Shown here one piece after another: positions 7,745 through 15,611 of a stretch of 64,000 nt of DNA (the first letter of the stretch is position 1; every line of letters begins with the position of its first letter). The stretch is from JAGPDF01 sp052035735 (lineage in GTDB: Bacteria > Acidobacteriota > Thermoanaerobaculia > Multivoradales > JAGPDF01). The DNA is taken from positions 1 to 64,000 of the forward strand of contig JBPOHI010000036.1 of NCBI GenBank assembly GCA_052035735.1, given 5' to 3'. The translations under genes and the position numbers were made by a program. Under the pieces are notes generated by a model. That model was given only the letters and a program-made list of their open reading frames with translations, made no database searches and was not told where the DNA came from.

Positions 7745-8731
7745 GTGCACGTCGCAATAACCGGGGCGTCGGGCCATGTCGGCGGGAACCTCGTTCGGGC
7801 GCTCGTGGCTCGCGGCGACGAGGTGCGGGTGCTGCTGCGTTCGGACGATCGCGCGGTGCGCGGGCTCGCGGTCGAACGCGTCGCTGGCGATCTGCTCGAT
7901 GCTGCGGCGCTCGCGGCTCTGGTCGCCGGGGCGGAGGTGGTCTTCCACGCGGCGGCTGAGGTGTCGATTACCGGCGACCGCGACGGAGCCATCGAACGGG
8001 TGAACGTCCTCGGTACGCGCCAGGTCGCAGCGGCCTGCGTGGCTGCAGGCGTGCGGCGGCTCGTGCACTTCAGCTCGATCCATGCGCTCGAAAGCCCGCG
8101 AGAGGATCTGCCGATGGACGAAGGGCGTCCCTTCGTCGTCGAGCGCGGAGCGCCGGCCTACGACCGCTCGAAGGCTGCCGGAGAGCGCGAGGTCCTGGCG
8201 GCGGCGGAACGCGGGCTCGGCGCCTGCATCCTGAATCCCACCGCGATCGTCGGCCCCTTCGACTTCAAGCCGTCGCATACCGGCAGGCTGATCGCCGCTC
8301 TGACGCGCCGACGGATGCCGGCCCTGGTCGCCGGCGGCTTCGACTGGGTGGACGTGCGCGACGTCGCGAGCGCCGCTCTTGCGGCGGCGGAGCGCGGGCG
8401 GCCGGGCGAACGCTACCTGATCTCGGGTCATTGGGTGCCGATCGCCGAGCTGGCGCGGGAGGTAGCGCGAGCCTCCGGTGCCGCCGCACCGCGATGGGTC
8501 GCGCCGCTCTGGGCGGCCCGCCTCGGCGTTCCGTTCGTCGCCGCTTGGGCCAGACTCTTCGGTCGCGAGGCGCTCTACACGGCGGAGTCGCTGCGCGCGA
8601 TCCGGCTGAGCCGCACAGTGAACGGCACGAAAGCCCGCCGCGAGCTGGGCCACGCGCCGCGGCCCTTCGCCGAGACGGTTCGTGACAGCGTCGCCTGGCT
8701 GCGCGAGCAGGGATACCTGGCAGTTCGCTGA
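7745..8731 (+). CDS. NAD(P)-dependent sugar epimerase/dehydratase-type SDR
   Basis: This 328-residue extended SDR belongs near dihydroflavonol-reductase and hopanoid-associated epimerases. The nucleotide motif GASGHVGG (residues 7-14) and the catalytic pair Y139/K143 (YDRSK) with the upstream Ser in HFSSIHAL are intact. NPTAIVGPFDFKPS is the usual substrate-loop region. The start is GTG at 7745, the only one directly before the first beta strand. The next gene, a membrane reductase-like protein, begins 15 bases later, suggesting joint lipid or isoprenoid metabolism; the substrate is unknown. Confidence 0.85.
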   Translation: MHVAITGASGHVGGNLVRALVARGDEVRVLLRSDDRAVRGLAVERVAGDLLDAAALAALVAGAEVVFHAAAEVSITGDRDGAIERVNVLGTRQVAAACVAAGVRRLVHFSSIHALESPREDLPMDEGRPFVVERGAPAYDRSKAAGEREVLAAAERGLGACILNPTAIVGPFDFKPSHTGRLIAALTRRRMPALVAGGFDWVDVRDVASAALAAAERGRPGERYLISGHWVPIAELAREVARASGAAAPRWVAPLWAARLGVPFVAAWARLFGREALYTAESLRAIRLSRTVNGTKARRELGHAPRPFAETVRDSVAWLREQGYLAVR

Positions 8732-8746
8732 CGAGGTGAGAGGCGC

Positions 8747-9526
8747 ATGAGGCTGCCAGCGATCGACCCCGAAATCTTCGCAGCCTTCAACTGGGCGTGG
8801 CTCGGCGTCGCGGCCGTGGTGTTCGTGGTGCTCTTCTTCGTCACCGCGCCCTACGGCCGTCACCTGCGTGCCGGGTGGGGGCCGCTGGTGCCGGCACGGT
8901 ACGGGTGGATGCTGATGGAGGCGCCGGCGCTGCTGCTCACAGGGCTCGGTCTGGCACTCGGCTCGCGGCCGCTCGACCCTTACTCGCTGCTGCTCGGCGC
9001 GATGTTCCTCGGGCACTACGTGAACCGCACGCTGATCTTTCCGTCGCGGTTGCCGCGGACGTCGCAACCGATGCCACTGTCGATCGTGCTCTCGGCCGTT
9101 TTCTTCAATCTCGTGAACGGCTCGCTGCAGGGACTCTGGCTGGGGGAGCTCGCGCCGTCGGCGGAGATCGTGCGCCTCTCCGAGCCGCGGGTCGCCCTCG
9201 GCCTCGGACTTTTCTGCGCCGGGGCGGCAATCAACCTCCACTCCGATGCCGTGCTCCGGCGTCTGCGCGCTGGCAGGACGACCTCCGGCGACTACGGCGT
9301 GCCCGAAGGAGGTCTCTTCCGTCTCGTCTCCTGTCCCAACTACCTGGGTGAGATCGTCGAGTGGACCGGCTACGCCCTGGTGATGGCGGCGTTGCCGGGC
9401 TACTGCTTCCTCGCCTGGACCCTGGCGAATCTGGTGCCGCGCGCTCTCGAGCACCATCGCTGGTATCGCGCCACCTTCGCCGACTACCCGCGGCACCGCC
9501 GGGCGCTGATACCGTTTCTCCTCTAG
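8747..9526 (+). CDS. Steroid 5-alpha-reductase-like membrane protein
   Basis: The 259-residue protein has about six hydrophobic segments and the C-terminal landmarks of the 3-oxo-5-alpha-steroid 4-dehydrogenase/isoprenylcysteine methyltransferase superfamily: GGLFRLVSCPNYLGEIVEW, then NLVPRALEHHRWYRATF and a terminal YPRHRRALIPFLL. In the family this part binds NADPH. The natural substrate is unknown in bacteria. It follows the epimerase gene closely, with GAGGTGAGAGG ahead of the ATG, so the two are likely an operon. Confidence 0.85.
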   Translation: MRLPAIDPEIFAAFNWAWLGVAAVVFVVLFFVTAPYGRHLRAGWGPLVPARYGWMLMEAPALLLTGLGLALGSRPLDPYSLLLGAMFLGHYVNRTLIFPSRLPRTSQPMPLSIVLSAVFFNLVNGSLQGLWLGELAPSAEIVRLSEPRVALGLGLFCAGAAINLHSDAVLRRLRAGRTTSGDYGVPEGGLFRLVSCPNYLGEIVEWTGYALVMAALPGYCFLAWTLANLVPRALEHHRWYRATFADYPRHRRALIPFLL

Positions 9527-9530
9527 CCGG

Positions 9531-10364
9531 TCAGCGCAGCGCGGCCGCGGCGCGAGTGGCCTGGGCGAGCCATTCGCGGGCATCGGGATCGCCAGCTGCG
9601 AGGCGCTGTCGGGCGAGCGCTTCGGCCTGAGCGCAGGTCTGCGCGGCCTCGGCCGGAGTGCCGTTGGCGGCGAGCGCCTCCGCCAGGGCCAGGAGGTTGG
9701 GCGGATGGCCGGGCGCGCGTCGCACCGCCTCGCGGGCGCTGGCGAGACCCTGCTCGGGATCCCCGGGTCCGATCGGCCACGCAGGAGCGCGCAGCAGCAC
9801 GAGGGCGAGAACGCGGTGACCCCCGGCCTCGTCCAGATCGGGAGCCTCGGCGACGACCTTCCGCAGCAGGGCGGTGAGCCGGGGCAGCGCGTCCGCCGCG
9901 GTCGCCGGGCGCTCGCGTGCCTGCTGGCCGAGGGCGAGCGCCAGGCGGTAGTCGCAGTCGATGCGCTCCGGGGCGCGCTCTCGGCACCCCTGCGCGAGCT
10001 GCACGCCTTCTGTCGCGAGCGCCGCACGGCGCGCGCCGTCGCTCGAATGCTCGATCAACCAGGCACCCGTGACGATGGCGGCGAGGAGCCCCTCGACCTG
10101 GCTCTCGTCGGCGCGGGCGGCGGCGAGAGCCAGCTCGCGCGCCTGCTCGACGGCCGCGGCGTCCGGGCGGAGGGCGAAGCGCGCCGCCGAGCGTTCGAGC
10201 AGTCCCCCGACCTCCTCGGGCAGCGGCGACGGAGCCGGGGCGCTGTCGTCGTCGCTCGCCCCGCTGCCGATCGTCGCGATCGGCGGTGGGGTTCGCAGCG
10301 ACGACGCGCAGCCGACGGAGAGGACGAGTCCGAGCGCGGCGCAGGCGGCCTTCGGTGCGTGCAT
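9531..10364 (-). CDS. TatT-like (TRAP T-component) TPR lipoprotein
   Basis: This 277-residue protein starts with a lipoprotein-type signal ending at Cys19 (LGLVLSVGC). The middle matches the TatT family as I know it: LVLLRAPAWPIGPGDPEQ followed by AVRRAPGHPPNLLALAEAL, within helical TPR-like repeats. In Treponema, TatT is a trimeric periplasmic lipoprotein that pairs with a ligand-binding P-component. The start, one base after the stop of the PhnD-like gene, implies coupling. It ends four bases from the stop of the plus-strand reductase gene. Residues before position 45 are Ser/Pro-rich linker. Confidence 0.75.
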   Translation of the reverse strand: MHAPKAACAALGLVLSVGCASSLRTPPPIATIGSGASDDDSAPAPSPLPEEVGGLLERSAARFALRPDAAAVEQARELALAAARADESQVEGLLAAIVTGAWLIEHSSDGARRAALATEGVQLAQGCRERAPERIDCDYRLALALGQQARERPATAADALPRLTALLRKVVAEAPDLDEAGGHRVLALVLLRAPAWPIGPGDPEQGLASAREAVRRAPGHPPNLLALAEALAANGTPAEAAQTCAQAEALARQRLAAGDPDAREWLAQATRAAAALR

Positions 10365-10365
10365 C

Positions 10366-11253
10366 TCAGTCCCGCGCCCGCTCGTAAGCGTCGCGCGCGG
10401 CGGCGAGCCCTTGGGCGTCCGCCGGCACGAAGCGCGCGAGGCGAACGCCGGCGAGTGCGGCGGCCCCGCCTGGCGAATCCGCGAGCCGCGGGAGTGCGGC
10501 GACGAGGCCGGCGACTTCTGCCTTGGGCAGGCGGTCGGCAATGGAGCAGAGGACAGAGACGGGGAGCGGCGGCGAGCGCGTGACGACCTCGAGCTGCGCA
10601 GCCGTGGGGAGAGAGGCGACGGCGGCGCTCTGGGCGCGATCGAGCAGCAGGGCGACCTTCTCGCCGGCCGCCGCGCGCCGGAGTCCCGAGAGCACCGCCC
10701 CCGAAAAGACGATGCGGAGATCCGACGGCAACGGACCCCAGGCCCCCAGCGCTGGACCGCGCACGAAGCGCGGCGTGTTCCCCGCCAGGCTGATGAGCTC
10801 GAAGCCGGCGAGAGCTGCGGGAGCCCGGACCGCCCCCTTGCCGGTGACCAGGCTCCAGACCTCGGCGGCCTCGCCCCCCTGCGCGACAGCCTGCAGTTGG
10901 GGAACGAGCTTCAGCCGGACGTGATGCTCGAGCCAGAAGTTCAACGGCACCAGCGCGAGCGTCGCCTCCGGCCCGGCCAGGCGCTCGACGCCGGCCGCTT
11001 CCTTCTCGAAGTAGATGCCCGCGAGGTCGCCGGCTTTCCATCCGGCCGCCGTCGCGATCGCCGAAGCCAGTCCGTCCATCGCCGGTTGCGCCTCGAGGGT
11101 CGAACCGGGATAGCCGGGAGCACAGACGACGAGGAGGTGGGGCGCGGCCGGCGAAGCGGCACAGAGGCCCGGCAGCAGCACCAGAATCACCGCCGCAACG
11201 CCGAGTTCAGCGAAAATCGAACCGGCCCAGGTCTCGAGGTTTGGCGTCCGCAT
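10366..11253 (-). CDS. PhnD-like periplasmic substrate-binding protein
   Basis: The 295-residue product has a signal peptide (cleavage near residues 30-35, PGLCAAS) and a bilobal-binding-protein pattern: LLVVCAPGYPGSTLEAQPAM at the N-lobe, a hinge strand VWSLVTGKGAV, and VALLLDRAQSAAVASLP followed by SPPLPVSVLCSIADRLP, as in PhnD-type phosphate/phosphonate binders. ATG 11253 is preferred over an upstream start because it opens the signal peptide. It is followed one base later by the TatT-like gene and lies 31 bases from a divergent MMPL permease. Ligand unknown. Confidence 0.65.
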   Translation of the reverse strand: MRTPNLETWAGSIFAELGVAAVILVLLPGLCAASPAAPHLLVVCAPGYPGSTLEAQPAMDGLASAIATAAGWKAGDLAGIYFEKEAAGVERLAGPEATLALVPLNFWLEHHVRLKLVPQLQAVAQGGEAAEVWSLVTGKGAVRAPAALAGFELISLAGNTPRFVRGPALGAWGPLPSDLRIVFSGAVLSGLRRAAAGEKVALLLDRAQSAAVASLPTAAQLEVVTRSPPLPVSVLCSIADRLPKAEVAGLVAALPRLADSPGGAAALAGVRLARFVPADAQGLAAARDAYERARD

Positions 11254-11270
11254 GGCGTTCTCCTGCCCGG

Positions 11271-11276
11271 TAAGAT
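11271..11276 (+). promoter_or_regulatory. TAnnnT box (TAAGAT) 8 nt before the MMPL start
   Basis: TAAGAT ends 8 bases before ATG 11285 and no ribosome-binding site lies between. This is the spacing expected if transcription begins at or next to the start codon. Confidence 0.4.
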
Positions 11277-11284
11277 GCTCGCGG

Positions 11285-13618
11285 ATGATGACACCAACAT
11301 CCGGGTCGCGGCTCGAGTCGACCTTCGCGCGCCTCCTCGGCTGGCGTTGGGGCATCGTCGCCGTCTACGCCCTGCTCCTTCCCCTGGCCCTGAAGCTCGC
11401 CCTCGAGATCCCGCGCGACAACGCCGTCGAGCGCATGGTGGTCGCCAGCAACCCCGATGTCGTGGCCTCCCGCGAATTCCAGCAGCTTTTTCCCGAGAAG
11501 CCGCTGGCGATCCTCGTCGTGCGGACCGCGGACCCTTTCTCCGCCGCGGCCGTCGCCGGCCTCGCCGGGCTGGAGCAGCGGCTGGCGAAGGTGCCGCAGG
11601 TGGTGCCGTATTCAGCGCTCACGGTCTGGGAGCGGTTGCACCCAGGTGCGACCGGTCGGGAGGAGACGCCGGCCGAACTGCGGCGATTCGTCACCGGCAC
11701 GGATTTCTTTCGCGCCCAGGGACTCGTCGGCGACGATTTCTGGGCGGTTGCCCTCTCCCTGGACGTCGCCGGGCCGGAGGAGCGCGATCGAGCCCTGGCC
11801 GGAATCGATGCTGCCGTCGAAGCGACGCTGTCCGCGGCGACGGCGGACGCCTCTCCGGGAGGCATCACTGGCTGCGGCCGGGTCGGAGCGCCCTGGCTCG
11901 ACTCCTGGCTGGAGCGCGAGACGGCCGCGGCCACGGTGCGCTACTTCCCGCTCTTCGGCGCTTTTGTCGTGCTCCTGGTGCTGGCGCTCTATCGCTCCTT
12001 TCGGGCACTTTCGGCCATCCTGCTCAGCCTCGCCATGGCGGTTCTGCTGGGGGTCGCTTTCGGTGGTCTCGTCGGGTTCGGCTTCACCATCGTCTCCTCG
12101 CTCGTGCCGTTGGCGCTCATGGTCACTGCGACTGCCAGCCTGGTCTACCTCCACTCGCGCTTCGTCGACCAGAGCGCGGGAAGATCCCTTGCCGAGCACC
12201 GTATCTTCGCGCTGGGCAACAAGCTGCTCGCCGTGTCGGCCTCGGTGTTCGCCGCGGCGGTGGGCTTCGCGGCTCTGGCCGTGTCGGAGATCCGGCCGAT
12301 CCGCGAGCTCGGTATCTGGACGGCCGCCGGACTGGTTCTGGGTTGGGTCGTCTGCTTCACGCTCTATCCGGCGCTGCAGTGCATCTTTCGGGCCCCCACC
12401 CGAAGGGAGCGCGCCGTCTCGGGTGGCTGGGTGGAGCGCGCCGCCGATGCGATTCCCGGTTGGGCCTACTCCCGGCGCAGGACGATTCTCGCCGCAGCCC
12501 TGCTGCTGGCCGTCGCCGGCCTGATCTCCATCGTCGGGTTCCCCGGCCTCCTCTCGCCGATGCGACTACAGGTCGACGCGCTCGACTACGTCGATCCCAC
12601 GCTTCCTGCCGCTCGCGACACGCGCGCCTATGCCCAGCAGGTTCTCGGGCTGACGTCGGTGGCGCTGCAGGTGACCACGCCGCCCGGCGCGCTGCTCGAG
12701 CCGCGAACTCTGCAGGCGCTCGACTCGCTCCGCCGCGAGCTCGTGGCGGAGCCTTCCGTCGGCTCGGTTGTCGGCCTGGCGGACGTGCTGCGGTTGCGGC
12801 GCTACGCTTCGGGTTCAGGCGACACCTTGCCGCAGGACGAGGCCGGATGGGCGAAGATGGCGGCCGACCTCGAACAGCTCCTGCTGGTCGAGCCGGCGTT
12901 GCAGCCGTGGGTGGACATGGCAGGACTACGATCGACCTGGCTCCGGGTCACCTCGCGTGCCGCGGAGAGCGGGGGTCTCGCAGCCCTGCGCGCCGGCATC
13001 GATGCAGCCTGGCAGCGGTCCTCGGTTCGGTCGCCGCAACTGGGCGGATTCAGCTACCGCCTCGTGGGCAGCGGCGTGCTGCAGGCGACGATCGCCGCCC
13101 ATCTCGTGCCGACGCTGGTGGAGAGCTTCACGATCACCTTCACCATCATCTTCGTCACCTTCCTGCTCGTCTTCCGCAGCGGCCCAGCGCGGCTCACTGC
13201 CATGCTGCCGTCGCTCTTCGCCATTCTCGTCATGTTCCTGTTCATGCGGCTCACCGGGATTCCGCTCAACGTCGCGACGATTCTCATCGCGACCACGGTG
13301 CTCGGAGCGACAGAGAACGACCAGATCCACTTCTTCTACCATTTTCAGGAGAACCGCGCGGGGGCGACCACCGAACAGCGCCTCGCCCACGCCATTCGCG
13401 TCGCCGGTCATCCGATCCTCTTCGCCACCCTGATCAACGCCGGCGGCTTCCTCGCCCTGGTGCTGTCGAACCTGCCACCGATGCGCCAGTTCGGCGCCGT
13501 GACCTCGGCGGCGTTCGTCCTCGCGATGCTGGCCGACTTCACGATTCTGCCCGCGGCGCTTTGGCTGCTCTTTCGCGAGAGGCCGAAAACGGCTGGCGGA
13601 TCGCGAACCGGCGGCTGA
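11285..13618 (+). CDS. MMPL/RND-family exporter
   Basis: This 777-residue inner-membrane protein has the RND half-repeat layout twice: one N-terminal helix, a periplasmic domain (about residues 45-220), five helices, then a sixth-helix/second periplasmic domain (about 425-590) and five more helices. Typical segments are ALMVTATASLVYLHSRF and STTVLGATENDQIHFFYHF, carrying polar residues within membrane helices, which suit proton relay. Family members move lipids, hopanoids or pigments. ATG 11285 is chosen over an upstream ATG because it starts directly before the first hydrophobic segment. It is divergent from the PhnD/TatT-like pair. Confidence 0.85.
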   Translation: MMTPTSGSRLESTFARLLGWRWGIVAVYALLLPLALKLALEIPRDNAVERMVVASNPDVVASREFQQLFPEKPLAILVVRTADPFSAAAVAGLAGLEQRLAKVPQVVPYSALTVWERLHPGATGREETPAELRRFVTGTDFFRAQGLVGDDFWAVALSLDVAGPEERDRALAGIDAAVEATLSAATADASPGGITGCGRVGAPWLDSWLERETAAATVRYFPLFGAFVVLLVLALYRSFRALSAILLSLAMAVLLGVAFGGLVGFGFTIVSSLVPLALMVTATASLVYLHSRFVDQSAGRSLAEHRIFALGNKLLAVSASVFAAAVGFAALAVSEIRPIRELGIWTAAGLVLGWVVCFTLYPALQCIFRAPTRRERAVSGGWVERAADAIPGWAYSRRRTILAAALLLAVAGLISIVGFPGLLSPMRLQVDALDYVDPTLPAARDTRAYAQQVLGLTSVALQVTTPPGALLEPRTLQALDSLRRELVAEPSVGSVVGLADVLRLRRYASGSGDTLPQDEAGWAKMAADLEQLLLVEPALQPWVDMAGLRSTWLRVTSRAAESGGLAALRAGIDAAWQRSSVRSPQLGGFSYRLVGSGVLQATIAAHLVPTLVESFTITFTIIFVTFLLVFRSGPARLTAMLPSLFAILVMFLFMRLTGIPLNVATILIATTVLGATENDQIHFFYHFQENRAGATTEQRLAHAIRVAGHPILFATLINAGGFLALVLSNLPPMRQFGAVTSAAFVLAMLADFTILPAALWLLFRERPKTAGGSRTGG

Positions 13619-13637
13619 GGCTCGCCTGACGAGGCGC

Positions 13638-14681
13638 TCAGCGCGGCGCGCTCGCCATCTCCCTGCGGATCGCAGCGACGAACTCGTCGACGTCGGCCTC
13701 GCTGGTCGCCCAGCTGGTCATCCAGCGCACCTCGGTGTGCGAGTGGTTCCAGAAATAGAAGTGGAACTCCTCCTGCAGCCGCTCGCTCACGGCGCGCGGC
13801 AGGTCGGCGAAGACGGCGCTCGCCTCGACCTTCTGGGTGATGGCGACGCCGGGGATGTCGCGCACTCCGGCTGCCAGGCGCTCTGCCATGGCGTTGGCTC
13901 GGGCCGCGTTGGCCAGCCAGAGGCCGCCTTCGGCCAGCGCGAGGAATTGGGCCGCGAGGTAGCGCATCTTGGAGGCGAGTTGCATCGACTGCTTGCGCAG
14001 AAAGGGCATCTCGCGCGCGAGCTGCGGATCGAAGACCACCACCGCCTCGGCTCCCATGGCGCCGTTCTTGGTCGCGCCGAAGGAGAGGATGTCGACGCCG
14101 GCGTCGCGGGTGAACGCCCGCAGCGGCTTCCCCAGGGCCGCCGCGGCGTTGGCGATGCGCGCACCGTCCATGTGCACGCGCAGGCCGAGCGCATGGGCGG
14201 CCGCGCAGAGTGCCGTGAGCTCGTCGCAGGTGTAGACGGTGCCGTACTCGGTCACCTGGGTGAGCGAGACGACAGCCGGTTGGACGTGGTGCTCGTCGCC
14301 GAGGCCGGAGATCGCCTGCTGCAGCTGGTCGGGCGCGAGCTTGCCGTCGGCTGTCGGCAGGTCGATGAGCTTGCACCCGGTGAGCAGCTCCGGGGCGCCG
14401 CACTCGTCCACCTGGATATGTGCCTGCGCCGAACAGACGACCGCCTGCCAGGGCCGGGTCAGGGCGCGCAGCGCGAGCACATTGGCGCCGGTGCCGTTCC
14501 AGACCGGAAAGACCTCCGTCCCGGCGCCGAACTGTTCGCGAAACCAGGCGACGGCACGTTCGGTCCAGGAGTCATAGCCATAGGCCGGGCTCGGCCCCTG
14601 GTTGGCGGCCTGCAAGGCGGCGAAGACCGCCGGATGCACGGGTGCCGTATTGTCGCTGGCGAATTCGCGTGGAAGGCGCAT
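13638..14681 (-). CDS. ltaE: Low-specificity threonine-aldolase-like PLP enzyme
   Basis: This 347-residue fold-type I enzyme cleaves beta-hydroxy amino acids such as L-threonine to glycine and aldehyde. FASDNTAPVHPAV at the N-terminus, DGARIANAAAALG (Asp172 and Arg175 of the cofactor site) and SFGATKNGAMGAE with Schiff-base Lys205 are family landmarks. ATG 14681 starts exactly at the conserved N-terminus. It is convergent with the MMPL gene. A beta-eliminating lyase of related specificity is possible. Confidence 0.85.
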   Translation of the reverse strand: MRLPREFASDNTAPVHPAVFAALQAANQGPSPAYGYDSWTERAVAWFREQFGAGTEVFPVWNGTGANVLALRALTRPWQAVVCSAQAHIQVDECGAPELLTGCKLIDLPTADGKLAPDQLQQAISGLGDEHHVQPAVVSLTQVTEYGTVYTCDELTALCAAAHALGLRVHMDGARIANAAAALGKPLRAFTRDAGVDILSFGATKNGAMGAEAVVVFDPQLAREMPFLRKQSMQLASKMRYLAAQFLALAEGGLWLANAARANAMAERLAAGVRDIPGVAITQKVEASAVFADLPRAVSERLQEEFHFYFWNHSHTEVRWMTSWATSEADVDEFVAAIRREMASAPR

Positions 14682-14861
14682 GCGAGCTCCATGGAAGTGG
14701 CGGGCTCGAAGCGTGAAGTCCCGCGCCCCGAGGCTACCACCCGGCCCGCGGCGCGCGTCCTCTCCGCCCGCACCGGCCGGGCGCTCGCTGTCGCCGAGGT
14801 CACGCGGTCGCGAGTACCGATTCTTGTACGCTTGCCGCGCAGCGCAGGGGAATCCCGAACG

Positions 14862-15611
14862 ATGACGGAGCGAGACGAGAAAGAGGGAGCGAAGGGCGCC
14901 GGCGCTGAACCCCGCGCGCACGGCTTGCGCCGCATTCTGGCCGTGGGGCTCGAAGCGGAGCTTTACGGGCGCGTCGAGGCGCTGCTTCATCGTGCCTACT
15001 TCGAGGTCGATACCGTGCCGCGAGGGGAGGCCGGAAGGGTCCTGGGCTCCGTCATCCCGTTCGATCTCCTGATCGTGCGCTTCCCGCTGCCCGACATGGA
15101 GGTCGCCGACCTGATCGGCGCACTTCGCGACGAAGAATCGCCCTGCGCGCGCGCCCATCTGCTTCTCGTCGCTGACCCGGACCGTCTGGCGGAGGCGCAA
15201 CGGTGGGTGGGAGAGGGAGCCGACGCGGTGCTTCCGACCGACCGGACCGGCGATCTGATGTCGAAGCTGGCCGCAAGGCTCCTGCATGTCGCACCGCGCG
15301 TCGCGGCGCGGATCATGGTCCACCTGCAGGTCCGGATCAGCGATGGCGAGCGTCACGTTTTCTGCCAGACCGCCGATCTGTCGACGAGCGGCATGTTCGT
15401 GCGCACCGACGAGAACTATCCGGCAGAGACCAGGATGACCTTTCAGCTCCTCCTGCCGGAGGAGCGCGAAGCCGTCACCGGTACGGCTGCGGTCGTGCGC
15501 TCGGCGCCCGGGGGGGCCAACGGGCCGGAAGGGATCGGTCTGCGATTCGTCGACTTTCGTCCGGGTTGCGAAGCGCGGCTGAGGACCTACCTCGCGCGCG
15601 GAGGGGAGTGA
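14862..15611 (+). CDS. Receiver-like plus PilZ-domain protein
   Basis: This 249-residue cytosolic protein has an N-terminal response-regulator-like region (about 22-140: LRRILAVGLEAELYGRVEALL, FDLLIVRFPLPDMEV) without a clear phospho-acceptor Asp motif. A PilZ-like domain follows (about 145-245) with the usual TADLSTSGMFVRTDENYP and GIGLRFVDF. The RxxxR motif that binds cyclic-di-GMP is not obvious, so binding is uncertain. The ATG follows a short polar leader with a GGGGAA tract upstream. It overlaps the DUF2723 gene tail to tail by 25 bases. Confidence 0.8.
   Translation: MTERDEKEGAKGAGAEPRAHGLRRILAVGLEAELYGRVEALLHRAYFEVDTVPRGEAGRVLGSVIPFDLLIVRFPLPDMEVADLIGALRDEESPCARAHLLLVADPDRLAEAQRWVGEGADAVLPTDRTGDLMSKLAARLLHVAPRVAARIMVHLQVRISDGERHVFCQTADLSTSGMFVRTDENYPAETRMTFQLLLPEEREAVTGTAAVVRSAPGGANGPEGIGLRFVDFRPGCEARLRTYLARGGE

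Noticed and set aside
9961..13629. 1222-residue plus-strand frame across the TatT-like and MMPL genes
   Set aside because: Arg/Ala-rich shadow with no domain; it crosses two genes that are read in other frames.
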